From NCBI RefSeq assembly GCF_003710815.1, contig NZ_RHHP01000028.1:1-64000 (forward strand): a stretch of DNA of 64,000 nucleotides, written 5' to 3'. Below, piece by piece: positions 18,886 through 29,660 of the stretch; the first letter of the stretch is position 1, and each line of letters begins with the position of its first letter. Under the pieces are notes generated by a model. The model had not been told where the DNA came from. It did no database searches and saw only the letters and a list, made by a program, of their open reading frames with translations. The position numbers and the translations under genes were made by a program. The stretch is from Brevibacillus centrosporus (GTDB taxonomy: Bacteria; Bacillota; Bacilli; Brevibacillales; Brevibacillaceae).

Positions 18886-19288
18886 ATTCATAAAAGGCGT
18901 CGTACTCGGCCGTTTGATTTGGGAGTATCTCAGCCGCAGCCATATAACCGCCATTCATCTTCTCAAATGCATCGGTTCCGCTCGTTTCCAGTAGCGTCAG
19001 ACGGAGCTGCTCGCTTGGCTCGAGCTTGAAACGAACTGGCTTCTCGACATCGCCAACCTTTTGAATGCCGTTATTTTTCACGGTGAATGTATAGGAGATT
19101 ACGGTTGGAGTCACATATTTGATGACTTTCACTCCATCCATGATGCCTGTCTGGCCGCTGATGGATTTGTCTGTGACGATCTGCGCCGACACCTCCACCA
19201 ATTCTAGAGAAGGCTTATTCGTACAGGACACTAGGGCGAAAAGACTGATCATCAGGAAGAAACCAATCAAAAGTAGCCGCTTCAACAT
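18880..19288 (-). pseudogene. Lipoprotein of unknown function, 3' end deleted
   Basis: The start at 19288 has a strong GGGGGGAG ribosome binding site. The signal peptide ends in lipobox LFALVSC. The middle (VIKYVTPTVISYTFTVKNNG) suggests a beta-sandwich extracellular domain like those that follow DUF4352-type folds, but I do not recognise the family. After about AEYDAFYELG the frame enters the antisense of the DHH gene and stops at 18797. It is thus joined tail to tail with a truncated DHH gene, consistent with one deletion removing both 3' ends. Confidence 0.65.
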
Positions 19289-19318
19289 CGTCCTCACTCC
19301 CCCCTTGCTAGGTATCAA

Positions 19319-19346
19319 GAAAAAAGGGCCTCACTTAGAAGCCTTC
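19319..19346 (-). terminator. Terminator after the small lipoprotein genes
   Basis: On the minus strand GGCTTC pairs with GAGGCC around TAAGT, followed by CTTTTTTC. Confidence 0.7.
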
Positions 19347-19447
19347 TCGTACTCTTTCAAGATTTCGTCAATAACAGCATCTACGTCTTCACCGAGCGTG
19401 CTATTCTCGCCGTCTTTGAAAGCCTTACCGCATTTTGTTTTGGTCAC
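19331..19447 (-). CDS. 38-codon ORF after the frameshifted lipoprotein
   Basis: A short frame opens with GTG directly after the TAA that would end the restored lipoprotein frame, and codes for an acidic helical peptide (VTKTKCGKAFKDGENS... ending KEYEKASK). It stops inside a terminator hairpin. It may be a small protein or the leftover end of a larger gene. No homologue is recognised. Confidence 0.3.
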   Translation of the reverse strand: MTKTKCGKAFKDGENSTLGEDVDAVIDEILKEYEKASK

Positions 19448-19743
19448 TTAAATGCCTGTGTAGCGGATCTCGATACTCTTGGAATCACCGAGGTAGGTTG
19501 CAAACTCCCTGTCCCCAGCGCCCTTACACAGTCATTCTGAATGGGCTTTCTTTGTCCCTGCTTATCGATGTAATAATATTTGTCAGTGATCCTCCCGTAC
19601 TCCATGTCGGGCGTTGAAGCAACAAAATAGCCTTTTTCATTCATGAGATATAGGTCATTCGTTTTCTCACTCGAAGCCGAACAGCCTGTCACCGTCAGAA
19701 TTGCCCATACAATCGCAACTCGCACAATCATTTTTATCGTCAT
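19444..19743 (-). pseudogene. Small lipoprotein with a C-terminal frameshift
   Basis: The N-terminus is a lipoprotein signal (lipobox LTVTGCS) followed by a short hydrophilic domain (NEKGYFVASTPDMEYGRITD, YYYIDKQGQRKP). The open frame then ends in low-quality sequence (TGSLQPTSVIPRVSRSATQ). Adding one G in the G-run at about 19512-19515 restores a natural-looking ending, GDREFATYLGDSKSIEIRY..., that stops at 19448. I infer a 1-nt deletion, or a sequencing error in the homopolymer. Function unknown. Confidence 0.6.
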
Positions 19744-19930
19744 GGTCTACCACCTGAATTTTCGTAAATGAGTACCCTTTTCATGTATAGACCCTCTATT
19801 TTAGAAAATATTTCTAATTTTATTCACTCGTCCCTCTCTTGCAAATTGTATATTTATGGTATCCCCAGCTCGCTCGGTACTATAGAATTGTTGATAAAAA
19901 GATCCTGTTGAAGCGCGGAGGTCGCCTATT

Positions 19931-21601
19931 TTGCTAAATCGACGAATCCAAATCATCCATTCCTATGTCCCGATCGGTTTGCTGGTATGGCTGCTGTTTT
20001 GGTTCATTCCCTACTACGATCAGACGGAGCGCATCATCCTATTTGCTGTTTTCGTAGTCGTGCCGTTAACCTTGTACCGAGTAATTGAGTCAGCGAAGCA
20101 GAAGCCCCTCTTCCTATTGAAGCTCCTCGTCAGCCAAATTCCAATCGGTGCGATGGCGCTAGCCGTGTCTTTTCTTCTTTCACCGGGTATCGTTGCCGGT
20201 TTACTCTCCATTCCATGGGGTTTCGTAACCGTGTGGATCGCTGTCACAGGCGCCTTCCTTTTTATAAAGCGAACCGCAAATTTGGCAGAGTTATCAAAAG
20301 GGATTGGCTTTTTGTACATCAGTATCGGCGGGATCTGGGTGGTGGCTCATCAATTCGGGGTTCCCTTGTTAGGATTTCAGGGACACATCATGTTGCTTAC
20401 AGTCAACCATTTTCACTATGCTGGTTTTGTCGCACCCGTTTTATTTGGCTTCTTGCACGACAGCCAATGGAAAAGCTCCTTCTCGCGCATCATGGTTGTG
20501 CTTGGCGGGATTGCCCCCATCCTCATCGCACTGGGGATTACGTACTCTCCCCTTGTTGAGTGGGTGTCTGTTGCCGTATTCACCTTGTCACTGCTCCTGT
20601 ACAGCGTCCTTGTCTTTTTTTCGATCATTCCAAAAGCCACCGGTTGGACGAAGGGGTTACATATTCTCGCGAGCAGTGTCATTTGGATTACGATGGCACT
20701 GGCTGTCACTTACGGGTTTGGGGAATGGACGGGGCAGCCAACCCTCATGATTTCCACCATGATTTTTTTCCACGGTTGGGGAAACGCGATCCTTTTTTCC
20801 TTTATCGGGGTACTGGCATGGCACGCCACCTTGATGGATCAAGAAACGGCACGGATTCCGTTTAGCCTTATTCAAGGAAAGGGGAAAATCGGTGCCGATG
20901 TATTTGCCAATCTGGCTGTACTCGACCACGCACCGAAGCACAAGCCGACTGGATTAGTCGACGACATGCAGACTTACCGCAGCGCACGATTTAATCCCGA
21001 CCGGATCGACGAGGATATCATCCGTTTCTATGAGCACACAGATGAATACGAGCTGCATTTGTCCCCCAACTGGAGCAGCGGGTTTAAGCGGCCAGCAAGG
21101 GTCTATAAGCTCATGAGCCAATGGCTGGAGCAAATGAACTTTCCCCTTGAGGCAGAAACGAGTGAATTGCAGGTCAAAAGCGTTATTTTGCCAATACTAG
21201 ACGAGAGGGACGGCAGGGAACAAGTTCGTGCCTGGGTACGAACCTACATCCCATCCAGAACAGCGATTTATGCGGCTTTGTATTCCACCCACGTGTCAGA
21301 AGATACACGCTATATGAACATCGCCTTCCCGCTCCCTTATTCCCAGATGACAAGCATTCTACAGTTGCAGGATGCGGCGGATACACTCGTGTTGACTTCT
21401 TGGCCATCTGAAGGGTTGTCTGGGGATCAAGGTGTTTACCTCGTGATCAATCAGAAGGCCATTCGCCTTCCTATCAATGAAACCATTACGGTATGGAAAG
21501 ATCCAGAATCACCAAAAGGAGAAATAGAAGCGAGGCATGACATGTGGTTGTTTGGGGTCAAGTTTCTGACGTTGGATTACCGTATATTTAAAAGAACCTA
21601 G
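19931..21601 (+). CDS. yndJ: YndJ family membrane protein
   Basis: The 556-residue protein has about nine hydrophobic segments in the first 310 residues, then a soluble C-terminal domain of about 240 residues (from FYEHTDEYELHLSPNWSSG). The motif VNHFHYAGFVAPVLFG in the membrane part is typical of the YndJ family, whose role is unknown. It starts with TTG behind GGAGG at 9 nt spacing. It is monocistronic. A GGCAGCC/GGCTGCC hairpin follows the stop codon. Confidence 0.85.
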   Translation: MLNRRIQIIHSYVPIGLLVWLLFWFIPYYDQTERIILFAVFVVVPLTLYRVIESAKQKPLFLLKLLVSQIPIGAMALAVSFLLSPGIVAGLLSIPWGFVTVWIAVTGAFLFIKRTANLAELSKGIGFLYISIGGIWVVAHQFGVPLLGFQGHIMLLTVNHFHYAGFVAPVLFGFLHDSQWKSSFSRIMVVLGGIAPILIALGITYSPLVEWVSVAVFTLSLLLYSVLVFFSIIPKATGWTKGLHILASSVIWITMALAVTYGFGEWTGQPTLMISTMIFFHGWGNAILFSFIGVLAWHATLMDQETARIPFSLIQGKGKIGADVFANLAVLDHAPKHKPTGLVDDMQTYRSARFNPDRIDEDIIRFYEHTDEYELHLSPNWSSGFKRPARVYKLMSQWLEQMNFPLEAETSELQVKSVILPILDERDGREQVRAWVRTYIPSRTAIYAALYSTHVSEDTRYMNIAFPLPYSQMTSILQLQDAADTLVLTSWPSEGLSGDQGVYLVINQKAIRLPINETITVWKDPESPKGEIEARHDMWLFGVKFLTLDYRIFKRT

Positions 21602-21613
21602 GAGCAAGTTTGG

Positions 21614-21645
21614 AGGCAGCCAACTGGTATGGCTGCCTTCCATGT
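21614..21645 (+). terminator. Terminator of yndJ
   Basis: GGCAGCC (21615-21621) pairs with GGCTGCC (21631-21637), followed by a pyrimidine-rich stretch. No strong T-run, so it is moderate. Confidence 0.5.
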
Positions 21646-21657
21646 CTGTGTTCGCGT

Positions 21658-21981
21658 TTACAATTGTGAAATTCTTTCATTGATTGTCAATACCAATCGA
21701 TCCATCTCATGCAATCTTGATTTCACTTCTCTGCTTTTCATTTGTAATTCTGCTTCTTTTCGGTGAATAGCCCCTCTTAGTTCGCTCGCTGTATTCGCAA
21801 AGGAATCCGCTGCGTCAGGGTCTGTTACCCTCCAGGACCAAACCGCATTTTCAAACAGGCTGCAGCGGATCTTTAACCGTTCAATTTCTTCCTTGTCCTT
21901 CTGGGTTATCCGGTCCAATTCCGCTTTTTCTGCTTCTAATTGCCGTTTCCATCTCTGCAATTCATCGAGCTCGATTGACAT
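21658..21981 (-). CDS. Coiled-coil protein of unknown function
   Basis: The 107-residue cytoplasmic protein is almost entirely alpha-helical heptads (DELQRWKRQLEAEKAELD, KRIRL-like region and KEAELQMKSREVKSRLHEMD), with a short central segment containing VWSWRVTDPDAADSF. It lacks a signal peptide and membrane helix. It follows the TIM-barrel gene by 29 bp on the same strand and may be co-transcribed. No family is recognised. Confidence 0.65.
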   Translation of the reverse strand: MSIELDELQRWKRQLEAEKAELDRITQKDKEEIERLKIRCSLFENAVWSWRVTDPDAADSFANTASELRGAIHRKEAELQMKSREVKSRLHEMDRLVLTINERISQL

Positions 21982-22010
21982 GAAGGTCTCCTTCCTTCGC
22001 TCACATTCGC

Positions 22011-22829
22011 CTATTTAGACATAACCAGACTTCGGACCCAAGCGACCCCTTCCTGAACGAATGGTTTGCTTGGCTTACTATGTGGCGTATGCTCGAAGTT
22101 AAACTGTACTCCTTTGCACTTGGCTAGGAACCCGATGACATGCGCAATTTTATACTGCACGCCATTATTCTCATGGCTCGGATGGACGGGAATCCAAATG
22201 TATTTATCGTCCTCAAACGCCACGTTGTGCAAATGAACGACGCTGATGTGTTCCTTCCACTTCTCCAAATATTCGAGAATTTCATCTCCTGCAGCCATGA
22301 AATAATCCCCTATGTCTATGCAAAGCTTCAAGGAGTACTTCTCCCATATTTCAACCGGAAACGCATCCAGGTATTGGATTCCTTTTGCGGAACGCCCAAT
22401 CCCTAATTTGGGTTCACAAATAATGGGGATCTCATAGGTATGTTGGATTCGGCTCAATTCTTGCAAACCCGACTCTATTAACTCGTTTACGGATTCCGTC
22501 GATTCTCTCGCAAAGTAAGGAAAATGGACCAGGATGTATTCCGCACCCAGACCTGACAATAGCGCGGCCTCTTTTTCAAGTTGCATTCGTGCGTCCAAGG
22601 GGTCAAATGAAACCTTTTCAAGCAAGTCGTATTTGCTTCCATTTCGTAATAACGGTGAATGGACGCCGAAGGGAGTTTGTTTCGTTCGAGAAAGCTCTAG
22701 GAAAGAGTGGAACGCTGATTCATCAGGAAACTCACCGATCTCGATTAAATCGATCCCCTCCCAGAACAATTCGTCAAACTGATCGGGATTCGTTAAAATT
22801 GTGCTTCCAGATACGCCGAATCTATGCAT
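22011..22829 (-). CDS. Sugar phosphate isomerase/epimerase-like TIM barrel
   Basis: The 272-residue protein resembles the AP-endonuclease-2/xylose-isomerase-like TIM barrel. Likely metal ligands include Glu in CEPKLGIGR, Asp in LCIDIGDY, His in VVHLHN and Glu in FNFEHTPHS, the usual order in this superfamily. Substrate is unknown: these enzymes isomerise sugars or cleave nucleic acid. It precedes the coiled-coil gene and follows the NUDIX gene, all on the minus strand. Confidence 0.75.
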   Translation of the reverse strand: MHRFGVSGSTILTNPDQFDELFWEGIDLIEIGEFPDESAFHSFLELSRTKQTPFGVHSPLLRNGSKYDLLEKVSFDPLDARMQLEKEAALLSGLGAEYILVHFPYFARESTESVNELIESGLQELSRIQHTYEIPIICEPKLGIGRSAKGIQYLDAFPVEIWEKYSLKLCIDIGDYFMAAGDEILEYLEKWKEHISVVHLHNVAFEDDKYIWIPVHPSHENNGVQYKIAHVIGFLAKCKGVQFNFEHTPHSKPSKPFVQEGVAWVRSLVMSK

Positions 22830-22907
22830 GATCCATCTCTACTCCTTTAGATTGATGGCAATCCACTTCGTACCTGTCTGATTGGTTTGCGGTTTGCCGT
22901 TTCTATA

Positions 22908-23390
22908 TCACTTTAAAATGAGGGTCCCCTTATAATTTTGATAATCTTCAAACACCTCGGTGAAATGCTCGCCCCAGAAACCATTCCTTGCGACCGGTCT
23001 TGCGTCAATAGCAAAAAACTCGGCATCAGTCGTTTCATCTGTTTTCGAGAGCAGTTCGCCCTCCCAGGAATCCACTTTAAATAAAAACTCGAACAGTTGA
23101 TACTTATCGTGATAGCTATTCTCCACCATGGGCTTTCCTGAATAAATCGCAATTAATGTAGCACTTACCACTTCAAGGCCCGTTTCTTCCTTTACTTCCC
23201 TTTGCAAGGTCTCATAGATGGATTCCCCCAGTTCTATAGATCCTGCTGGCATTCCCCACCTGCCATTTCCCTTCGTAAACAAGACCTTTCCTGTTTCGTC
23301 ACAGATAATGGCTCGGATAGAAGGTACGATCAGAGGGTTGTGCCCCACAAGCTTCCTTACTTGTCCGACATATGATTCTGGATAACTCAT
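22908..23390 (-). CDS. NUDIX hydrolase
   Basis: The 160-residue protein has the Nudix box G(x5)E(x7)REVKEETGL as GSIELGESIYETLQREVKEE followed by TGLEV. Such enzymes hydrolyse nucleoside diphosphates linked to another group, using Mg2+ bound by the box glutamates. The substrate is unknown. A GAGGTG ribosome binding site precedes the ATG. Confidence 0.88.
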   Translation of the reverse strand: MSYPESYVGQVRKLVGHNPLIVPSIRAIICDETGKVLFTKGNGRWGMPAGSIELGESIYETLQREVKEETGLEVVSATLIAIYSGKPMVENSYHDKYQLFEFLFKVDSWEGELLSKTDETTDAEFFAIDARPVARNGFWGEHFTEVFEDYQNYKGTLILK

Positions 23391-23412
23391 ACGCAGTAAA
23401 TCACCTCACTAT

Positions 23413-23560
23413 TTACTGATTCTGGAAAACAATCAGATTTCCTTTGATTGTACAAGTACTGATAGGAGTCCCTATCTGTCCCTTCCAATATCCAAGCTCC
23501 TTTTTTTCGATTTCCATGATCACTTCCAACTGTTCATCCGGTGTGCGTCTGCATCGTCCC
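23413..23560 (-). other. Coding-like 48-codon frame without a clear start
   Basis: This 380-bp gap between NUDIX and rbsB holds a minus-strand frame that reads RRTPDEQLEVIMEIEKKELG and ends LIVFQNQ. It looks protein-like but lacks a start with a ribosome binding site, so it may be a gene remnant. The rest of the gap is the rbsB terminator. Confidence 0.3.
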
Positions 23561-23678
23561 TTTCATCAGATCTTGACTCCTTGTATCGGAGAATTTTTCT
23601 ATACGCTTTTATCTTCTTCTTGCGCATTCTGATTCCTTTTCCTATCGCTGCTTGCTCACGACCGGCAGGAACATTAGT

Positions 23679-23727
23679 AAAAAAACTTCCCCAGCTCAGC
23701 CAATTCACTTGGCCTGCCGGGGAAGTC
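23679..23727 (-). terminator. Terminator of the rbs operon
   Basis: On the minus strand ACTTCCCC and GGGGAAGT form a long stem, with inner GGCC pairing, followed by seven T residues. Confidence 0.88.
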
Positions 23728-23771
23728 TTTTATCTGATGGAGCCTGTACTCAAGGAAACCGAACGATTCCC

Positions 23772-24731
23772 TTACTTTTTCGTAACGAGCTCCAGATCAA
23801 CCGGGATGTTGCTTTCCACTTTCTCACCTTTTGCTACTTTCAGAGCGGTTTGCACAGCGGTTTCACCGATGGCTGCCGGTTTTTGAGCAACCGTTGCACC
23901 CATTTTGCCGTCGTTTACGGATTTTACTGCGTCGTCCGTTGCGTCGAAGCCTACAACAACGATGTCTTTACCTGCTGCTTCTACGGCTTGCAGAGCTCCC
24001 AGTGCCATTTCGTCGTTGTGTGCAAATACTGCTTGTACATCTTTGTTTGCTTGCAGGATGTTTTCCATGACAGAGAGACCTTTTGCTCGGTCGAAGTCAG
24101 CCGGCTGGGACGCTACTACTTTCACGCCTTCTTTGCCGTCTACTGCATCGTGGAAGCCTTTTCCGCGATCACGCGCTGCGGAAGTACCAGCGATCCCTTG
24201 CAGCTCAACGATGTTGCCTTTGCCGCCCAGCTTTTCCAGGATGAAATCGCCAGCCATTTTGCCGCCTTTTACGTTGTCAGAAGCGATATGAGACACCACT
24301 TGTCCGCCTTCAGCTGCACGGTCAACCGTGATAACAGGAATGTTTGCTTTGTTGGCTGCTTCTACAGCTGTGACGATCGCTGCAGAGTCAGTCGGGTTGA
24401 TCATGATGACACTTACTTTTTTCTGGATCAAATCCTCTACGCCGCTGATTTGCTTCGCCGTATCGTCTTGTGCGTCTACTACCAAGAGCTCTGCTCCTGC
24501 ATCTTTAGCCGCTTTCTCAGCTCCCTCTTTCAAGGAAACGAAGAACGGGTTGTTCAGTGTGGAAACGGCCAGACCAATCGTTACTTTGCCGCCTGCTTCG
24601 CCGCCGCCTGCATTTGTGTTGCCAGCGGATTGCTCAGCTGGTTTGTTTTCCAGGTTGGAAGACGTGGAGCAGCCTGCGAGTGCCCCCAGTACCAGCGTAC
24701 AAGCCATTGCCATCTTCAAAAATTTCTTCAT
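23772..24731 (-). CDS. rbsB: Ribose-binding lipoprotein
   Basis: This is the extracellular ribose receptor. The start at 24731 follows AAGGAGGATGGATTCGTT. The lipobox is LGALAGC. Periplasmic-binding-protein family 4 motifs include GLAVSTLNNPFFVSLKEGAE near the N-terminus and VFAHNDEMALGALQAV. Mature length of about 300 matches RbsB. It is the last gene of rbsRKDACB. Confidence 0.95.
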   Translation of the reverse strand: MKKFLKMAMACTLVLGALAGCSTSSNLENKPAEQSAGNTNAGGGEAGGKVTIGLAVSTLNNPFFVSLKEGAEKAAKDAGAELLVVDAQDDTAKQISGVEDLIQKKVSVIMINPTDSAAIVTAVEAANKANIPVITVDRAAEGGQVVSHIASDNVKGGKMAGDFILEKLGGKGNIVELQGIAGTSAARDRGKGFHDAVDGKEGVKVVASQPADFDRAKGLSVMENILQANKDVQAVFAHNDEMALGALQAVEAAGKDIVVVGFDATDDAVKSVNDGKMGATVAQKPAAIGETAVQTALKVAKGEKVESNIPVDLELVTKK

Positions 24732-24767
24732 AACGAATCCATCCTCCTTAAAGTCCAAGCTTTTTAT

Positions 24768-25680
24768 TTATTTAGCTTTAGATCGGTCCAAGAGCACTGC
24801 GATGAGAATGACCGCCCCTTTGACTACCGACTGGTAGAAGGAAGAGACATTCAGCAGGTTCAGACCGTTATCTAACACACCGATGATCATCGCCCCAATC
24901 AGGGTACCGACGATCCACCCACGCCCTCCGGACAGGCTCGTACCGCCCAAAACAACCGCGGCAATCGCATCGAGCTCGTAGGATGTCCCTGCGGTTGGCT
25001 GCGCCGAGTTGAGACGGGAGGTCAGGATGATCCCGCTCAGGGCTGCAAACAGACCGCTGATCGAGTAGACGAGCACTTTGACTTTGCCCGTATTGATCCC
25101 GGACAGCTTGGTCGCTTCCTCGTTGCTGCCGAGTGCGTATACATGGCGTCCAAAGGTCGTATGACGAAGTAAGAAATACAAGATAGCAAACGAAATCAGC
25201 ATCCAAATGACTGGCATCGGGATCTCCAGGAAAAAGCCTTTCCCCAGCAGCGCGAAGTCTTCATTCAGTCCAGTAATCGGTCTGCCCTCTGTGTAGACCA
25301 GCGTCAGGCCACGGAACACGGTCATCGTCGCCAAGGTACCGATGAACGGAGCCACTTTCCCTTTGGTGATGATGATGCCGTTGATCGCCCCCATGACTAC
25401 ACCAGCCAAAAGGCCAATCAAGACAGCCAGCCACGTATCCATACCGCTCGCCATCAACCCTGCAGTGATAGCGCTTGCAAGAGCCAACATGGACCCTACG
25501 GATAAGTCAATGCCGCCCGTCAAAATAACGAAGGTCATCCCAAACGCAATCAAGGCATTAATCGAAATCTGGCGCAACACGTTGAAAATATTGCTTACTG
25601 TCAAGAAGTCACTGTTAATAACCGATAGGACGATGACAATCAAGGCGAGCCCAAGCAGCGGGCCCATTCTCTGCAAAACA

Positions 25681-25691
<11 letters not shown>
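24768..25691 (-). CDS. rbsC: Ribose ABC transporter permease
   Basis: The 307-residue permease has about eight to ten transmembrane segments and the family motifs FVILTGGIDLSVGSMLALAS, ATMTVFRGLTLV and LGGTSLSGGRG. The start at 25691 has a GGGAGGG ribosome binding site and lies inside the last codons of rbsA, implying translational coupling. Confidence 0.94.
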
Positions 25692-27186
<1,495 letters not shown>

Positions 27187-27219
27187 GTGTACTCCTCCTC
27201 TCTTCGCCGTGTGTTGCTA

Positions 27220-27615
27220 TTAAAACGTCACACCTGCTTGCAAAATGACGTTCGCATATGGCGTGCATTCACCCGTGCGGATGATGGCTTTTGCTTCCTT
27301 CGTCAGGTCCTTGAAGGCTTCGTGCGAGACACTCTCCATCTCCACTCCCGGAAGAGCGGCTTCCAGATAGATGTGCGCGCTCGGCTGGGCCTTGATCAGT
27401 TCCTCTGCGAAAATCGCCTTCTCTACCTGCATTTCTAGCAATACCGCATTCAACACTTCAAAAAAGGAAGGCAGTCCTGGAACCACCGCCAGATCTATGC
27501 GTGTCACGAAATCAGGAATCGGCAAGCCAGCATCGCAAATGACGATTCGATCCGTATGTCCCAGCTGGCTGATCAGCGCTGAAATATCGCTGTTTAAAAT
27601 GCCTAGTTTTTTCAT
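27220..27615 (-). CDS. rbsD: D-ribose pyranase
   Basis: The 131-residue protein interconverts beta-pyranose and beta-furanose forms of ribose, supplying the form used by RbsK. N-terminal KKLGILNSDISALISQLGHT and DAGLPIP (catalytic His20/Asp28 region) are characteristic. It sits between rbsK and rbsA. Confidence 0.95.
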   Translation of the reverse strand: MKKLGILNSDISALISQLGHTDRIVICDAGLPIPDFVTRIDLAVVPGLPSFFEVLNAVLLEMQVEKAIFAEELIKAQPSAHIYLEAALPGVEMESVSHEAFKDLTKEAKAIIRTGECTPYANVILQAGVTF

Positions 27616-27625
27616 AATGTCCCCC

Positions 27626-28543
27626 TTACTCTGCGATGAATTCCTCTACTTGTGCGAGGGTAGGCATACCTGCCTGTGCGCCGAGCTTTGTCACAGCGAG
27701 CGCAGCCACTTTCGTAGCGAATGCGACTGCTTCCCCGACTGCCGCTCCACCGGCTAATGCATAGGAGAATCCGGCATTAAAGGAATCTCCCGCTCCTGTC
27801 GTATCTACGACTTGAACGCGATGGCTTGCGACCAGTCCTTGCTCTCCTTTGGCAGTCAAATACGCTGCCCCTTTGGAGCCTAAAGTGGTCACGACGGTAG
27901 AAACACCTTTTTGCAGCATCGCCTGCATGGCGTCCGCAAGCTCGATTTTGGCATCCGCCTGGGCCAGCAGATAAAGCTCGGATTCATTTGGAATGAGGAC
28001 GTCCACCTGACTCAGAAGTTCATCTGGCAGCTCGCGGGCCGGCGCTGGATTGAGCACCACCGTCTTGCCCAGCTCTTTTGCTTTGGCAGCTGCATAAATC
28101 ACCGTTTCCAGAGGTATTTCCAATTGCAGAAGCACCACATCGGACTGTTTGATCTTATCGACGTGCTGGTCGATGTCAGCAGCCGTGACTTGTCCGTTTG
28201 CCCCTGCCACCACGATGATCTGATTATCGCCCTGGGACAGCACGATGGAGGCCACGCCTGTATGGCTGTCAGCTTCTGCCTTTACCGCTTCCACATCGAT
28301 GCCTTCCTGCTTCAGCGCTTGCAGCAGCTCCGTGCCGAAAGCATCGGCGCCAACCGCACCAATCATCGTCGTCTTGGCTCCCAAACGGGCAGAGGCTACT
28401 GCTTGATTGGCTCCTTTTCCACCTGGAATAAAGTGAACCTGGTTTCCATGAACCGTCTCTCCCATGAGCGGCGGTCGCTTTGCCTCGACAACGATATCCA
28501 TATTCAAACTGCCAATGACGACAACCTGTGGCGGCGTTTTCAT
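27626..28543 (-). CDS. rbsK: Ribokinase
   Basis: The 305-residue PfkB-family kinase phosphorylates ribose to ribose-5-phosphate. GSLNMDIVVEA and GGKGANQAVASARLG form the substrate site. DTTGAGDSFNAGF carries the catalytic Asp and anion hole. Confidence 0.95.
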   Translation of the reverse strand: MKTPPQVVVIGSLNMDIVVEAKRPPLMGETVHGNQVHFIPGGKGANQAVASARLGAKTTMIGAVGADAFGTELLQALKQEGIDVEAVKAEADSHTGVASIVLSQGDNQIIVVAGANGQVTAADIDQHVDKIKQSDVVLLQLEIPLETVIYAAAKAKELGKTVVLNPAPARELPDELLSQVDVLIPNESELYLLAQADAKIELADAMQAMLQKGVSTVVTTLGSKGAAYLTAKGEQGLVASHRVQVVDTTGAGDSFNAGFSYALAGGAAVGEAVAFATKVAALAVTKLGAQAGMPTLAQVEEFIAE

Positions 28544-28557
28544 CGTTTCTCTCTCCT

Positions 28558-29550
28558 TTATCTTTTCGTGGAATCACGCACGATCAACTCTACATCCAGC
28601 TCATACAGCTTGGCTTCCATCACACCTGATTGGATCGTCTCGATCAGCACCTTAGCAGCCAGTGCCCCCATATCGTAGTTGGGCTGGGCAATGGTCGTAA
28701 GCTCTGGTGTGGTAATCTCCGTCAGGCTGATGCCGTCAAAGCCGATGATCGCGACGTCTTCGGGTACGCGAACGCCAAGCTGGTGAAGTCCTTTCAATGC
28801 CCCTATCGCCATCAGGTCATTTCCGCAAAAGATTCCGTCCACATCCGGGTGCTTGGCAAACAGCTCCTTGACTGCGGCAAGTCCACCGTCCATCCGAAAA
28901 TGCCCAGGCACCATCAAGCTTGGTGTGTACCACGGAAAATCCAGCACCGACTCTTCATAGCCGAGCATCCGTTTTTTGGCGGTGATCAGCTCCTGTGGTC
29001 CGTACAGATGAGCGATCTTTTTGCAGCCGATGTCCAAGAGATGCGATACTGCCAGCTTTGCCCCCTCGTAATTTCGCGAGCGAATGACACTGCACGATTG
29101 GCGGGTCGGAGCCCGGTCAAGCACCACGAGTGGAATGTTGTTTTTATTCATTTGCTCGACGTCATCCTGTCCCAGTGTATTGGAGGCGAAAATGATCCCG
29201 TCGACGTATTTTTTACGCAGCATTTCGATATACGATTTTTCCTTTTGGCCTTGATCGTCGGAGTTGCACAGAATGACCGTGAAGCCATGCTTTTGAGCGA
29301 CGTCTTCCACGCCTCTTGCAATTTCCGGAAAAAACGGGTTGGCAATATCGGGCAGAATTAACGCTATTGTGCCCGTCTGCTTCCCAGCCAAACCACGCGC
29401 GACCGCATTCGGCTCGTAATTGAGCTGCTCGATCGCCTTGGCCACTCTTTGCTCCGTATCCTTGTTCACGTATCCATTTTTATTGAGGTATCGGGATACC
29501 GTTGCCACGGACACCCCCGCTAATTTGGCCACATCGCGTATCGTTGCCAT
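28558..29550 (-). CDS. rbsR: LacI-type ribose operon repressor
   Basis: The N-terminal helix-turn-helix reads TIRDVAKLAGVSVATVSRYL, followed by a hinge and a periplasmic-binding-protein-like effector domain (about residues 60-330). I take the ATG at 29550 behind GGTGAAGG; a GTG at 29562 would add four residues. It is first in rbsRKDACB and would repress its own operon, with release by ribose. Two TGTAACCGG palindromes lie upstream. Confidence 0.93.
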   Translation of the reverse strand: MATIRDVAKLAGVSVATVSRYLNKNGYVNKDTEQRVAKAIEQLNYEPNAVARGLAGKQTGTIALILPDIANPFFPEIARGVEDVAQKHGFTVILCNSDDQGQKEKSYIEMLRKKYVDGIIFASNTLGQDDVEQMNKNNIPLVVLDRAPTRQSCSVIRSRNYEGAKLAVSHLLDIGCKKIAHLYGPQELITAKKRMLGYEESVLDFPWYTPSLMVPGHFRMDGGLAAVKELFAKHPDVDGIFCGNDLMAIGALKGLHQLGVRVPEDVAIIGFDGISLTEITTPELTTIAQPNYDMGALAAKVLIETIQSGVMEAKLYELDVELIVRDSTKR

Positions 29551-29577
29551 GCTTGCCTTCACCGTCTCTTCACAATG

Positions 29578-29591
29578 TGTAACCGGTTACA
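29578..29591 (-). promoter_or_regulatory. Operator O2 of rbs (also fits the cre consensus)
   Basis: TGTAACCGGTTACA is a perfect 14-bp palindrome typical of LacI-family operators. It also fits the cre consensus TGWAANCGNTNWCA, so CcpA could bind as well as RbsR. It lies in the 5' untranslated region. Confidence 0.8.
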
Positions 29592-29632
29592 TACATTCCA
29601 AAAAAAGAGAATGATTGTGGAAATCATTCGTG

Positions 29633-29646
29633 TGTAACCGGTACCA
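29633..29646 (-). promoter_or_regulatory. Operator O1 of rbs
   Basis: TGTAACCGGTACCA, a near-palindrome, starts about 10 nt after the predicted transcription start. It is 55 bp from O2 (site to site), so two bound dimers could cooperate. Confidence 0.75.
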
Positions 29647-29660
29647 TATTTGATGCTTAC

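Noticed and set aside
23652-24875. A 407-codon plus-strand open frame across rbsB
   Set aside because: Cys/Phe-rich antisense of rbsB, a typical artefact of GC-biased codon use.
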